Source: DAOPJM01 sp964490325 (GTDB lineage: Bacteria; Bacillota; Clostridia; Christensenellales; CAG-138). From it: 52,174 nt of DNA. The notes under the pieces were generated by a model that was not told the DNA's origin, ran no database searches, and worked only from the letters and a program-made list of their open reading frames with translations. Shown one piece after another: positions 21,506-29,760 of this stretch. The stretch spans positions 1 through 52,174 of the forward strand of contig CAZBBX010000015.1 of assembly GCA_964490325.1 (NCBI GenBank), in the 5' to 3' direction. Position numbers and translations under genes: made by a program. Every line of letters starts with the position of its first letter. Position 1 is the stretch's first letter.

Positions 21506-21534
21506 TTGACGAAACTGCGTTTTTTCGCTATGAT
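21506..21534 (+). promoter_or_regulatory. Promoter of the GntR regulator
   Basis: TTGACG (21506-21511), 17-nt spacer, TATGAT (21529-21534). The leader is about 60 nt. Confidence 0.78.
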
Positions 21535-21599
21535 ATATTTGTAATGTAGAAATGAACCGATTCTCGACGATAGAGCACGAAACGAACATGAGGTGAGGT

Positions 21600-22268
21600 A
21601 TGATGGATTACAAGGATCTGGCCGCTTCCGTCGGCCCGCGCATCGGCGCTACACAGGAATGGGTCTATCAGGTCCTGCGGCAGGGCATCATCAGCGGCGC
21701 TTTGCCCGGCGGCATGCAGCTCAAGCAGGACGAGATCTCCGCCGCGCTGAACGTCAGCCACATTCCCGTGCGCGAGGCGCTCCGTCAGCTGGAGGCGCAG
21801 GGGCTCGTACACATCCAGCCCAACCGCGGCGCTTCGGTCACGCAGCTCAGCCGCGCCATGCTGGAGGACATGATGGAGATCCGCGCCTATATCTCCTCGA
21901 GCATCTTGGCGACCGCCGTACCCATGATGACGGACGAGGACTTCGACGAGATGGACGCGCTCCTTGCCGAGCAGGAAAAGGAGACCGAGCTGTTCCGCGT
22001 CGAGCAGCTCAACTATCGCTTCCACGAGCTGCTGACACGCCGCGCCAACAACGTGGTCGCCGACATTCTCATCGAGATCATTCACGCCAACATCGACCGC
22101 TACCTGCGCAGCTCCTTCTACGCAACGGCGGACAAGCGCGACACCTCCATCGATGGACATCGCGCCATTCTCAACGCCTGCCGCGCACGCGACGCCGTGT
22201 TGGCCTCCAAGCTGCTGCGCGAGCACATCTTGGACGCGAAGATCAACATTCCTGCGGACATGCAGTAG
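21600..22268 (+). CDS. GntR family regulator, FadR (FCD) subfamily
   Basis: 222 residues. The winged helix-turn-helix is at about 18-80 (LRQGIISGALPGGMQLKQDE, then LNVSHIPVREALRQLEAQGL), followed by the helical FCD ligand domain (85-222) with MMEIRAYI, NYRFHELL and a C-terminal DGHRAILNACRARDA motif. FCD regulators usually sense carboxylic acids through a bound metal; the expected Asp and His residues appear in these helices but I cannot assign the metal site exactly. Two adjacent ATGs (21600, 21603) follow GAGGTGAGG, so either may be used. It forms a single-gene unit with a terminator behind it; regulated genes are not evident in the neighbourhood. Confidence 0.92.
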   Translation: MMDYKDLAASVGPRIGATQEWVYQVLRQGIISGALPGGMQLKQDEISAALNVSHIPVREALRQLEAQGLVHIQPNRGASVTQLSRAMLEDMMEIRAYISSSILATAVPMMTDEDFDEMDALLAEQEKETELFRVEQLNYRFHELLTRRANNVVADILIEIIHANIDRYLRSSFYATADKRDTSIDGHRAILNACRARDAVLASKLLREHILDAKINIPADMQ

Positions 22269-22290
22269 CGCGTATCCTTTTGCTTTTCCC

Positions 22291-22317
22291 GCCGTCGGCT
22301 CGTTCCGACGGCTTTTT
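22291..22317 (+). terminator. Terminator of the GntR regulator gene
   Basis: GCCGTCGG and CCGACGGC stem with TTTTT behind it; convergent with trmL. Confidence 0.9.
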
Positions 22318-22323
22318 GTTGCC

Positions 22324-22785
22324 TTAGTGCAGGGAGGGAAAGTCGTTTTGCCGCAGCGCCTCATACAGGGCGATGGCAACGCTGTTGGAAAGGTTCAGCG
22401 AACGCTGACTGTCGCCCATGGGAATGCGCAGTGCCGTGTCCGCATGTGCCGCCAACAGCGTCTTGGGCAGTCCCGCCGTCTCCTTGCCGAACACCAGATA
22501 GTCCCCGTCCGTAAAGCGCTGCTCGCTGTACCTGCGCGTCGCATGGGTGGAGAAGAAAAAGAAGCGTGCCGTGGGTTCCGCCTCCATCAGCTCCTCGATG
22601 CTGTCATGGTAGCAAAGGGCAAGCGTGTGCCAGTAATCCAGCCCCGCCCGCTTCAGCTGACGGTCGTCCACGGAAAAGCCCAGCGGCCGTACCAAATGCA
22701 GCATCGCGCCCGTGACCGAGCAGCTTCTTACGATATTGCCCGTGTTCTGCGGGATCTCCGGCTCCACCAAGACGATATGAAACAT
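22324..22785 (-). CDS. trmL: tRNA (cytidine/uridine-34-2'-O)-methyltransferase TrmL
   Basis: 153 residues, the normal TrmL length. SPOUT-fold motifs are PEIPQNTGNIVRSC near the start, LVFGKETAGLP in the middle and IPMGDSQRSLNLSNSVAIAL at the knot that binds S-adenosylmethionine. TrmL methylates the wobble ribose of tRNA-Leu isoacceptors in the cytoplasm. The start at 22785 has AAAAGGAGC 5 nt upstream. It is a single gene, convergent with the GntR gene and divergent from the VanW gene. Confidence 0.95.
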   Translation of the reverse strand: MFHIVLVEPEIPQNTGNIVRSCSVTGAMLHLVRPLGFSVDDRQLKRAGLDYWHTLALCYHDSIEELMEAEPTARFFFFSTHATRRYSEQRFTDGDYLVFGKETAGLPKTLLAAHADTALRIPMGDSQRSLNLSNSVAIALYEALRQNDFPSLH

Positions 22786-22837
22786 GCGTTTGCTCCTTTT
22801 CCCCCGTGTTTTTTCCTGTGAAAGCACGACTTGTAAA

Positions 22838-22843
22838 ATTATA
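22838..22843 (-). promoter_or_regulatory. Extended -10 promoter of trmL
   Basis: Minus-strand TATAAT preceded by TGA (TGn). The -35 is poor. It lies back to back with the VanW promoter. Confidence 0.6.
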
Positions 22844-22864
22844 TCACTTTTTTTGCGTCCTTTA

Positions 22865-22893
22865 TTGAGAGTTTGTAAACAATCGGCTATAAT
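22865..22893 (+). promoter_or_regulatory. Promoter of the VanW gene, placed for a leaderless transcript
   Basis: TTGAGA (22865-22870), 17-nt spacer, TATAAT (22888-22893). Six bases separate the -10 from the ATG at 22900, so the expected start base is the A of ATG. No Shine-Dalgarno sequence is present. Confidence 0.75.
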
Positions 22894-22899
22894 GGCAGT

Positions 22900-24798
22900 A
22901 TGTATCAGCACAATGATGGGATAAAGCGCCAGACGCCAAGCGGCACGTCCGACGGCGGGCAGCTCTATACGGATTATTCTCTGCACCAAAACGGCACGGG
23001 CGGCAGCTTTGCCGCGCCCTATGACGCCCCCGCAGGAGGCTCCCGCGCCGCCGAGGCGGAACCCGCTCCCTTTTTGATGGACAGCGCCAACGCAAGAAGC
23101 GCCCACAGCGGCGGCTCCAAGGGCAGCGGTACGCCTCCAAGAAGACCCGCTTCCTCCCCGTCCGACGACGAGGAGGCACGCGCACGCGCCGCCAAGCGCC
23201 GTGCCGCCAAGCGCCGCAAGGAACGCGAGCGCAAGATCCGCATGCTTGCCTTCTTCTTCCTGCTGGTCTGCGTGACCTTCTTGGTCTTTGCCCTGTGGTG
23301 GATCCTATCGGGCAAGAACTGTGACAGCTGTGCGCAAGGTACCCATACGACCTCTCCCTCCGCGTCCCCCTCCGACATGACCCTGACCGACAGCGCCGTC
23401 ATCCCCGATGGCGTTACCGTCAACGGCGTGGCCGTGGGCGGCTTGACCGTTTCCGCTGCGCGCACCACCCTTACAAACGCGCTGGACGGCAGCTTGGACG
23501 CCATCTCGCTGACCCTGCAAAACGACAGCATCAACGCCACGCTCGATAAGACGCAGCTGGGCTGCTCCTTCGACGTGGAAAAGGCGCTTTCGGACGCGCT
23601 GAACGCGGGGCGCAACGGCCGCGTATCGGCTGTTCTTTCCTTAGATACGGACACGCTGCTGGACAGCCTGTATACGCTCAACGAGAGCATCCCCAATCAC
23701 GCGACCAACGCCTCCGTTGAGGTGCTCACAAAGACGGACAGCAAGGACATGAGCATCCCCTACTTCAACTATACCGAGGGCAGCAACGGGATGCAGCTGG
23801 ATTACAACGCCATCGTAAACGAGATAACCACCTGCCTAGGCGCGGGTCAGTACCAAGCCACCATCAACCCCGAGATCACCGTCTCCGAGCCTGCCGTGAC
23901 CGTGGAGCAGCTCAAGGCGGAGCGGCAGCTGTTGGCGAGCTATACGACCACCTACCGCTTCAAGGGCACGACCAGCATGACCGAGGCCGAGACGGAAAAC
24001 TGCGTTGCCCGTGACGGGAACATCTCCAAGGCCGCCGCCATGATGCAGTGCATCGAGCTGGAGCCGGGTCATGTCTGGAGCTTCAACGAGGCCACAGGCG
24101 ACCGCAGCGAAAAGAACGGCTGGTTCTGGGCCAATGCCGTGTACAACAACGATTATCGCAAGGAAACAGGCGGCGGCGTCTGCCAGATCTCCACGACCAT
24201 GTTCAACGCACTCCTGCGCGCCGATGTCGAGATCGTCAAGCGCCGCGCACACTCCATCCCCTCCGATTATGTGACCTCCGGCTACGAGGCGGGCTTGGGC
24301 TTTGACGCGACCGTGGACTACGGTCACATCGACTTTTCCTTCCGCAACAACGGCGAGAGCACCCTCTATGTACTGGTGTACATCACCATCAACAGCGACT
24401 CCAGCCGCAAAAAGGACATCCATGTGGAGGTCTACGGCAGCTCCTTGGGCGAAGGCGTCGAATACAGGACGCGCAACACCATCGATGAGCATATCGTTGC
24501 CGACACGCCCGAATACAAGGAGGACGCCACCCAGCCCGAGGGCTACGATGTGATCAGCCGCAAGGCGCACGATTACTACAAGGTGACGACCTATGTGGAC
24601 AAGTATGTCAACGGCAGCTTTGTGGAGACCGTGCGCACGGAGACCACCATCTACGACATGATAAACGAGCTGCACACCGTGGGCACCAAGGTGACCGCCA
24701 CCGCCACAGCTACCTCCAAGGCGACCGCCACCCCCACCAACGCTCCCGTGTATACGCCCCGGCCCGACGACGGCGGTGACGACCCCTTCATTCCGTAA
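22900..24798 (+). CDS. VanW family membrane-anchored protein (YoaR-like)
   Basis: 632 residues. A long low-complexity cytoplasmic N-terminus (1-90, Gly/Ser/Pro-rich) and a strongly basic stretch (RAAKRRAAKRRKERERK) precede one membrane helix (about 115-136). Outside are a peptidoglycan-binding-4-type region (about 150-335) and the VanW domain (about 345-480) with VWSFNEATGDRSEKNGW, GGGVCQISTTMFNALL and VDYGHIDFSFRN. A G5-like stretch follows, then a Thr/Pro/Ala tail. VanW domains occur in wall-associated proteins and sometimes in glycopeptide-resistance clusters, but no other van gene is here, so it is a general envelope protein. The promoter geometry suggests leaderless translation. TatD follows after 3 nt in the same operon. 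Confidence 0.88.
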   Translation: MYQHNDGIKRQTPSGTSDGGQLYTDYSLHQNGTGGSFAAPYDAPAGGSRAAEAEPAPFLMDSANARSAHSGGSKGSGTPPRRPASSPSDDEEARARAAKRRAAKRRKERERKIRMLAFFFLLVCVTFLVFALWWILSGKNCDSCAQGTHTTSPSASPSDMTLTDSAVIPDGVTVNGVAVGGLTVSAARTTLTNALDGSLDAISLTLQNDSINATLDKTQLGCSFDVEKALSDALNAGRNGRVSAVLSLDTDTLLDSLYTLNESIPNHATNASVEVLTKTDSKDMSIPYFNYTEGSNGMQLDYNAIVNEITTCLGAGQYQATINPEITVSEPAVTVEQLKAERQLLASYTTTYRFKGTTSMTEAETENCVARDGNISKAAAMMQCIELEPGHVWSFNEATGDRSEKNGWFWANAVYNNDYRKETGGGVCQISTTMFNALLRADVEIVKRRAHSIPSDYVTSGYEAGLGFDATVDYGHIDFSFRNNGESTLYVLVYITINSDSSRKKDIHVEVYGSSLGEGVEYRTRNTIDEHIVADTPEYKEDATQPEGYDVISRKAHDYYKVTTYVDKYVNGSFVETVRTETTIYDMINELHTVGTKVTATATATSKATATPTNAPVYTPRPDDGGDDPFIP

Positions 24799-24801
24799 GC
24801 C

Positions 24802-25575
24802 ATGACGCCGCTGTTTGACACCCATGCGCATCTTTGCGACGCCGCCTTTGACGAGGATAGGGAGGCGCTCCTCATGGAGTTGCCCAAGCGCGGGATCGGC
24901 CTATTGATGGAGGCTGCCGTGAGCTTGGACAGCATCCGCCTTGTAAAGGCGCTGATCGAGCGGATTCCCTACATCTACGGCGCTGCGGGCGTTCACCCCG
25001 ACGCCTCCGCCGCCTTTGATACAGCAACGCTTGACGGCGTGGCGCAGGCGCTCAAGGAGCCAAAGTTTGTGGCCTTGGGCGAGATCGGCTTGGATTACCA
25101 CTACGACGACATGGCTCCCCGTGAGCTGCAGCGCGCCTGCTTTGCAGAGCAGCTGGACTTGGCCTGTCAGCTGTGTCTGCCCGTCATCGTCCACGACCGC
25201 GAGGCGCACGCCGACTGTCTTTCCCTTCTTGAAGCGCGGCGCGGCAGGCTGCGCGGCGTGATGCACTGCTATTCGGGCAGCTATGAGACGGCCTGCCGCC
25301 TCATCGAGCTTGGCTTTTACATTGGCTTTGGCGGGGCGCTGACCTTCAAAAACGCGGTGCATCAGCGGGATGTCGCAGCCCGCCTGCCCTTGGAGCGGCT
25401 GGTCATCGAGACCGACTGCCCCTACATGACCCCCGTTCCCTATCGCGGCAAGCGCAACGATCCAAGCTATCTAAGCTGTACACGCGATGTTTTAGCGTCG
25501 ATCCGTGGGCTAAACGCGGACGAGCTTGGCGCGATCCTCACCGAAAACGGCAAGCGCCTGTACGGGCTTGCTTGA
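24802..25575 (+). CDS. tatD: TatD family metal-dependent deoxyribonuclease
   Basis: 257 residues, normal length. Metal-site motifs are FDTHAHL at the N-terminus, GVHPDA, ALGEIGLDYHYD, VIVHDREAH, MHCYSG and the late VIETDCPYM followed by PVPYRGKRNDPSYL. TatD enzymes are TIM-barrel nucleases implicated in DNA repair or 3' processing. It starts 3 nt after the VanW stop with no separate ribosome site, so translation is probably coupled. A strong terminator ends the pair. The common clostridial neighbours (metG, ksgA) are absent here. Confidence 0.94.
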   Translation: MTPLFDTHAHLCDAAFDEDREALLMELPKRGIGLLMEAAVSLDSIRLVKALIERIPYIYGAAGVHPDASAAFDTATLDGVAQALKEPKFVALGEIGLDYHYDDMAPRELQRACFAEQLDLACQLCLPVIVHDREAHADCLSLLEARRGRLRGVMHCYSGSYETACRLIELGFYIGFGGALTFKNAVHQRDVAARLPLERLVIETDCPYMTPVPYRGKRNDPSYLSCTRDVLASIRGLNADELGAILTENGKRLYGLA

Positions 25576-25594
25576 GCCTAACTATCTGCACAGT

Positions 25595-25630
25595 AAGCGG
25601 ACGAAGCAGCTTTTGCTCCGTCCGCTTTTT
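25595..25630 (+). terminator. Terminator of the VanW-TatD operon
   Basis: AAGCGGACG and CGTCCGCTT stem with inner AGCA/TGCT pairing, then TTTTT. Confidence 0.92.
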
Positions 25631-25639
25631 AGTATTGGT

Positions 25640-26236
25640 CTATAGGGCAAACAGGCTTGAGCAGGACAGCTCGTACGCCACGCGGCTTTGGGTGGAGCCG
25701 TCTTGACAGCGCTTTTCGTAGGGGCGGCTTTGAAAGCGTCCGTCCGCCGTAAGGCTGTCGCCCACGTTCATCAGGGCAAGGGAGCGGGCATAGCGTCCCC
25801 ACGCGATGACGGGGATGCGGTGGAAGCGCTCACAGCTTCCCGCAACGACGACGATGCCGTCCGCAATGGTGCGTCCCAAGGGCGTCTCGCGAAAAGTCGG
25901 CGGATGGGACAAAACGCCCTCGATGTGGACGGCGTTCTCCCCCGCGTCCTCGGTGGGAACGATGCGGCAGGTATGCGCGAACAGGAGCAGGCGCTTGCGC
26001 CCCTCCTCCATGTGGCGGACGCTGCGCAGCTCGCCCTCGACCAGCACGGTCTCCCCCTCCGTCAAAAAGGGCAGGCGTTGCTCCTCCGTGATGCGGACGG
26101 GCAGACGGTCGGCGGAGCCGCTCAGGCGCGGCACCTCGATCTCCAACATATAAAAGCGCAGCGCGTGACAGCAGTAGGCGAAGCGCGGCTCAGTCAGCAC
26201 GCGTCCGCTGAGGGTAAGACGATTGTTCGGAGTCAT
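25640..26236 (-). CDS. Tandem OB-fold single-strand-binding-like protein
   Basis: 198 residues in two similar halves. The first (NNRLTLSGRVLTEPRF, then RFYMLEIEVPRLSG and VLVEGELRS) and the second (VHIEGVLSHPPTFRETPLGR, then RIPVIAWGRYARSL and LTADGRFQSR) both have the beta-barrel pattern of SSB-type OB folds, including the aligned GRxxSR-type end (RFQSRPYEKR). It lacks the acidic C-terminal tail of replicative SSB. Probably a cytoplasmic accessory single-strand DNA-binding protein. The start is set by AAGGAGGAAAAGG. It is a single gene between convergent tatD and the CotH operon terminator. The internal duplication is a visual judgement. Confidence 0.75.
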   Translation of the reverse strand: MTPNNRLTLSGRVLTEPRFAYCCHALRFYMLEIEVPRLSGSADRLPVRITEEQRLPFLTEGETVLVEGELRSVRHMEEGRKRLLLFAHTCRIVPTEDAGENAVHIEGVLSHPPTFRETPLGRTIADGIVVVAGSCERFHRIPVIAWGRYARSLALMNVGDSLTADGRFQSRPYEKRCQDGSTQSRVAYELSCSSLFAL

Positions 26237-26298
26237 GCCTTTTCCTCCTTGCAACAGGCTATGCCTCAGCCGCAAGGCGTATGCGCTTTGCCGCGCAC

Positions 26299-26328
26299 AA
26301 AAAAGAGCCTTGGCTTTCGCTTCGGCTC
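26299..26328 (-). terminator. Terminator of the CotH operon
   Basis: On the minus strand GAGCC and GGCTC pair across about 14 nt and are followed by TTTTTT. Confidence 0.75.
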
Positions 26329-26361
26329 CGTTCGTCAGAAACTGTCGTGCGCTCCCGCCCC

Positions 26362-29300
26362 CTATGGCGCGGCATACTTTTGCTTGAGCGCGGCAAGCTC
26401 GCTGTCGCTTAGATGGAAGTAGCTTTGCAGCTGCTTGTATGCGTATTCCGGCCGCGCCTCGATGCGCTCCCGCAGGGTTTGGATCGCCTTTTTCCACACG
26501 CTCATGCTGCTTGGCTTGTCCCAACGGGCGATATGCCGCTGCATCTCAGGCTCCAGCTCCTTCGTCATCTCGTCCAGCAGCGCCGTAAGTCGTGCAGGGG
26601 CAAAATAGGTCTCGATGCACTCCACATAGCGCTCGATCAGCTTTTGCCGCCACTCGGCGTTTTCATAGAGCGCACTGGTGACGTACAGCCCCACAAAGGT
26701 ATTCTGCCCCGCCGTGTGGAAGCCGCTCATGTTGTTGTAGAAGCCCATCATGTTGCCCGATGGCCCGTTGCGCAGGGCAAAGTCCAGATCGAACAGCACA
26801 GGCCGCCACTTGATGGAGTAGTCCTGCGTGCGCCAGTACTTTTGGTTGAAGGTGTCGGAGTTGTTGAAGTAGGTCTGCGCGACCACATAATCCATGTAGT
26901 AATCCGCGTCCACCCATTGCAAAAACTCCTCATAGTTCGCCGTGACGGAGAGATCCTTGGCCTCGGCGTACTTGTACACGCGCTTTATTTCCTTGTTGTT
27001 GCCGTGCAGCGCCGATGTGGTGGTGCGAATGACGTCCACCGCGTCCTTGTCCGCGCCGTAATGCGTGGTCAGATACTCGGCGTTGAGATCCTCGCCAAGG
27101 TCGTAGATGCCGTAGTACTCGCCGTTTACATACACCACGACGACCCGCGTCATGGCGGCCTCCACGTTCATCCCCTGCACCGCATGGGACATGAACGGGT
27201 CTCGAAGTCTGGCTTGGTCGTAATCCTGCCCGCCGTTGCGCAGCACCAGCGTTCCAAACTCTGTATAGGGATAGTCGTCAAAGAAGGGATAGGTGACGGT
27301 CTTTTGCCCATAGGAGGAGCGCAAACGCAGGGTGAAGGACTTTTGCGCGTACACCAAGGTGCCGTGCCCCTTGACCGACAGCCCCATGGGAAACTCCGTT
27401 CCCATGCGGCCATCCGCTTCGTAGTAGCTGAGGTAGGCCTCTCGCTCGAAGATATCCTTGTTGACCTTGACCCGATAGATGGCGGCAAAATCGTTGGGAT
27501 CCATGGCGATGCAGGCCACGGGTACCGTGTGCGCTGCGGTGAACAGGTAGTGACAGGTGGTTATCTCGCTGTTGAGCAGACCACCCGAGACCGCCACGGC
27601 GCGCACAACGCCGCTCTTTGCGACGCTGATGGGGTCTGTGTACTTCGTTGCGGCGCTCGTTGGCGCGCTGCCGTCCGTGGTATAGTAGATGGAGGCGGAG
27701 CTGTCTAAGCAGGAAATGCTCAGCTGAAAGGCCGTGCTTTGGTACAGTCCCGTCTCGGAGAATATGGGCTGCGACGCATAGCCGTCCGCCGTGCTGCCGC
27801 TGTTCTTGCTTCCTCTGGTCGGCTCCGTGAAAAAGACGCGGGCAATGCTGCTGTCGCCCTCCACGCGCCCCGAGCTGTCGCCGGGCTGCTGTACCCCCGT
27901 GGAGAACACATCGACAAGCAGCCCCTGCGGTGAGAGCAAAAACAGCTCCTCCCCCGTGGAGGAAACGCCGTAGGGCGCGACCCCGCTCGTTTGCCGCGAG
28001 CTGTGCGCGCTGGCCTCCACCACCAGATAGCCGCCTGCCGCAATGCTCGATCCGCTTAGGATGAAGCGGTCGGGTTCGTCAATGTCGTTTGTCAGCCGAT
28101 AGCCCGTCAGATCCAAGCTCTGCGTGCCGCCGTTGTACAGCTCGATCCAGTCGTTGCCCGTATCGGAAGCCGCGTGTGCGGCGCAGACCTCGCTGATGTA
28201 CAAACCGTCCGTTTGAAAAAAGCCGATCTGATCGGCTTGGGTAAAGGCGTGGGCGTTTTCGCTTCCGGGGGTCGGCTGCGTGTAGTAGAGCAGCGAACCA
28301 TCGGCGGCGCGCCCCACGGAGATGTTGTCGCGCAGGGTCTCGGGCAGGGGCAGGCTGTCCAAGCGCGCCGTGTTGGCGTCATAGAGGTACACTGTCTCGC
28401 CGTCGGAAAGGCGGAAGGAAGCGTGCAGCTCCCCGTCCTCCGTCCTGTCCTTGCCGGAGAGGAAGACGATCAGGTAGCCCCCCGCCTCGATGGTCACATC
28501 GGGCAGCGCCCAGAGCATATAGTTATTTTCGGAATCGCTGAGGTAGTAGCCCGTGAGCGACACGGCGGCAGCGGAGCTGTTGTACAGCTCCACCCAGTCG
28601 GAACGGTCGCCGTCACGGTCGATGAGGCTGTAGCGGTTGTGCGGCAGCACCTCGTTGATGCGCACAGGGGCGTCCGCGCCCATGGCCTCGGGGGCGGTGC
28701 TGTCCAAGATGTTTGCATCGTCATTGACGCCGTTGGGCGTGGGCAGCTTGCAGTAGCCGTAGCTGCCGTCGCTGCGGCGCGCATAGGAGACGTCGTCGTC
28801 CAACGCGGGCACGGTCAGGTTGGTGATCTCGCTGCCCCACGCATCGAACAGGTACAGGGTCTCGCCGTCGTTGTTCACGCCAAGATCGACGCAGACGTGT
28901 CCGTCCGACTTGTCGCAGTCGCCGCCGCGGCAGCAGTACACAAGAAGCAGCCCGCCCGCTTCGATGGTCACGGCGGGCAGATTCTGCTGATCCATCTTCA
29001 GCGGGTCGTCGGTGAGGGTGAATCTATCCACCGACTGCGCCGTATTCGTGGGGTTGTACAGCTCGATCCAATCGCCAAGCTTGTCGCAGCCTGCGCAGTG
29101 CAGGGAGTTGACGTTTGCGGAAACGACCTCGTTGATGACCAGCGCCGCCACGCTCTCGGGCGGCTGCGCGGCTGCCGCCACAGCAAGCTCCAAGCTGTCA
29201 AAGCAGTCCTTGGAGGCGTTTGCCGCGGCGGGGGTGGGCTTGCTGCAATACAAAAATTGGTCGCCGATGCGCGCATAGGAGATGTCCTTCTCCATGGCGG

Positions 29301-29751
29301 GCAGGGTCACGCTGTCCACCACCTGCTCATGCACATCCAAGATGGCAAGCTGCTCGCCGCCGTTCTTTTTGAGCGCAAAATTCAGGCAGATCGTCCCGCT
29401 CTCATAGACTGCATCGCTCTTGTTTGCATACAGAACGAGGTAGCCGCCCGCCTTCAGCGTGACGTCGGGCAAAAGATAGTACTTGCCCTTGTCCATCGCC
29501 GTGAGGTCGTCGGTGATGATGTAGTTGAAAAGGTTGACGTCCCGATCGCTGCCGTTATACAGCTCGATCCAATCGGGGGAGCCGTAGGTATCGTCCACAA
29601 GACTTTCGCCGTTGGAGGAGACGACCTCGTTGATCCTAAGCGTACCGCTCTGCTGCACCGTGTTGCCGCCGTCCTGCGTGCAGGCAAACAGCGGCAGCAT
29701 AAGCGCCGCAAGGAACAGGCTCGTTAAGCGTTTGATGACGTTCTGTCGCAT
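26362..29751 (-). CDS. CotH-kinase lipoprotein with four lamin-tail domains
   Basis: 1129 residues. A lipoprotein signal ends at Cys24 (LPLFAC). Four lamin-tail domains follow, each marked by DW(I/V)ELYN at roughly residues 63, 228, 388 and 540. Next is a chitobiase/Fn3-like strand domain (about 665-745, SASIYYTTDGSAP) and then the CotH domain (about 760-1090), with YGIYDLGEDLNAEYL, the DLDFALRNG metal segment and a long helical C-terminus (to LAALKQKYAAP). CotH proteins are atypical kinases that phosphorylate spore-coat proteins in Bacillus; secreted clostridial versions also occur with dockerins and adhesion modules. Being anchored outside, its substrate is unknown. It follows the dockerin protease gene by 9 nt in one operon. 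Confidence 0.88.
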   Translation of the reverse strand: MRQNVIKRLTSLFLAALMLPLFACTQDGGNTVQQSGTLRINEVVSSNGESLVDDTYGSPDWIELYNGSDRDVNLFNYIITDDLTAMDKGKYYLLPDVTLKAGGYLVLYANKSDAVYESGTICLNFALKKNGGEQLAILDVHEQVVDSVTLPAMEKDISYARIGDQFLYCSKPTPAAANASKDCFDSLELAVAAAAQPPESVAALVINEVVSANVNSLHCAGCDKLGDWIELYNPTNTAQSVDRFTLTDDPLKMDQQNLPAVTIEAGGLLLVYCCRGGDCDKSDGHVCVDLGVNNDGETLYLFDAWGSEITNLTVPALDDDVSYARRSDGSYGYCKLPTPNGVNDDANILDSTAPEAMGADAPVRINEVLPHNRYSLIDRDGDRSDWVELYNSSAAAVSLTGYYLSDSENNYMLWALPDVTIEAGGYLIVFLSGKDRTEDGELHASFRLSDGETVYLYDANTARLDSLPLPETLRDNISVGRAADGSLLYYTQPTPGSENAHAFTQADQIGFFQTDGLYISEVCAAHAASDTGNDWIELYNGGTQSLDLTGYRLTNDIDEPDRFILSGSSIAAGGYLVVEASAHSSRQTSGVAPYGVSSTGEELFLLSPQGLLVDVFSTGVQQPGDSSGRVEGDSSIARVFFTEPTRGSKNSGSTADGYASQPIFSETGLYQSTAFQLSISCLDSSASIYYTTDGSAPTSAATKYTDPISVAKSGVVRAVAVSGGLLNSEITTCHYLFTAAHTVPVACIAMDPNDFAAIYRVKVNKDIFEREAYLSYYEADGRMGTEFPMGLSVKGHGTLVYAQKSFTLRLRSSYGQKTVTYPFFDDYPYTEFGTLVLRNGGQDYDQARLRDPFMSHAVQGMNVEAAMTRVVVVYVNGEYYGIYDLGEDLNAEYLTTHYGADKDAVDVIRTTTSALHGNNKEIKRVYKYAEAKDLSVTANYEEFLQWVDADYYMDYVVAQTYFNNSDTFNQKYWRTQDYSIKWRPVLFDLDFALRNGPSGNMMGFYNNMSGFHTAGQNTFVGLYVTSALYENAEWRQKLIERYVECIETYFAPARLTALLDEMTKELEPEMQRHIARWDKPSSMSVWKKAIQTLRERIEARPEYAYKQLQSYFHLSDSELAALKQKYAAP

Positions 29752-29760
29752 CTATGCTCC

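Noticed and set aside
28174..29727. Long open frame antisense to the CotH gene (another at 26413-27708)
   Set aside because: Both lie wholly within the strongly supported CotH gene and show no domain or start signal.
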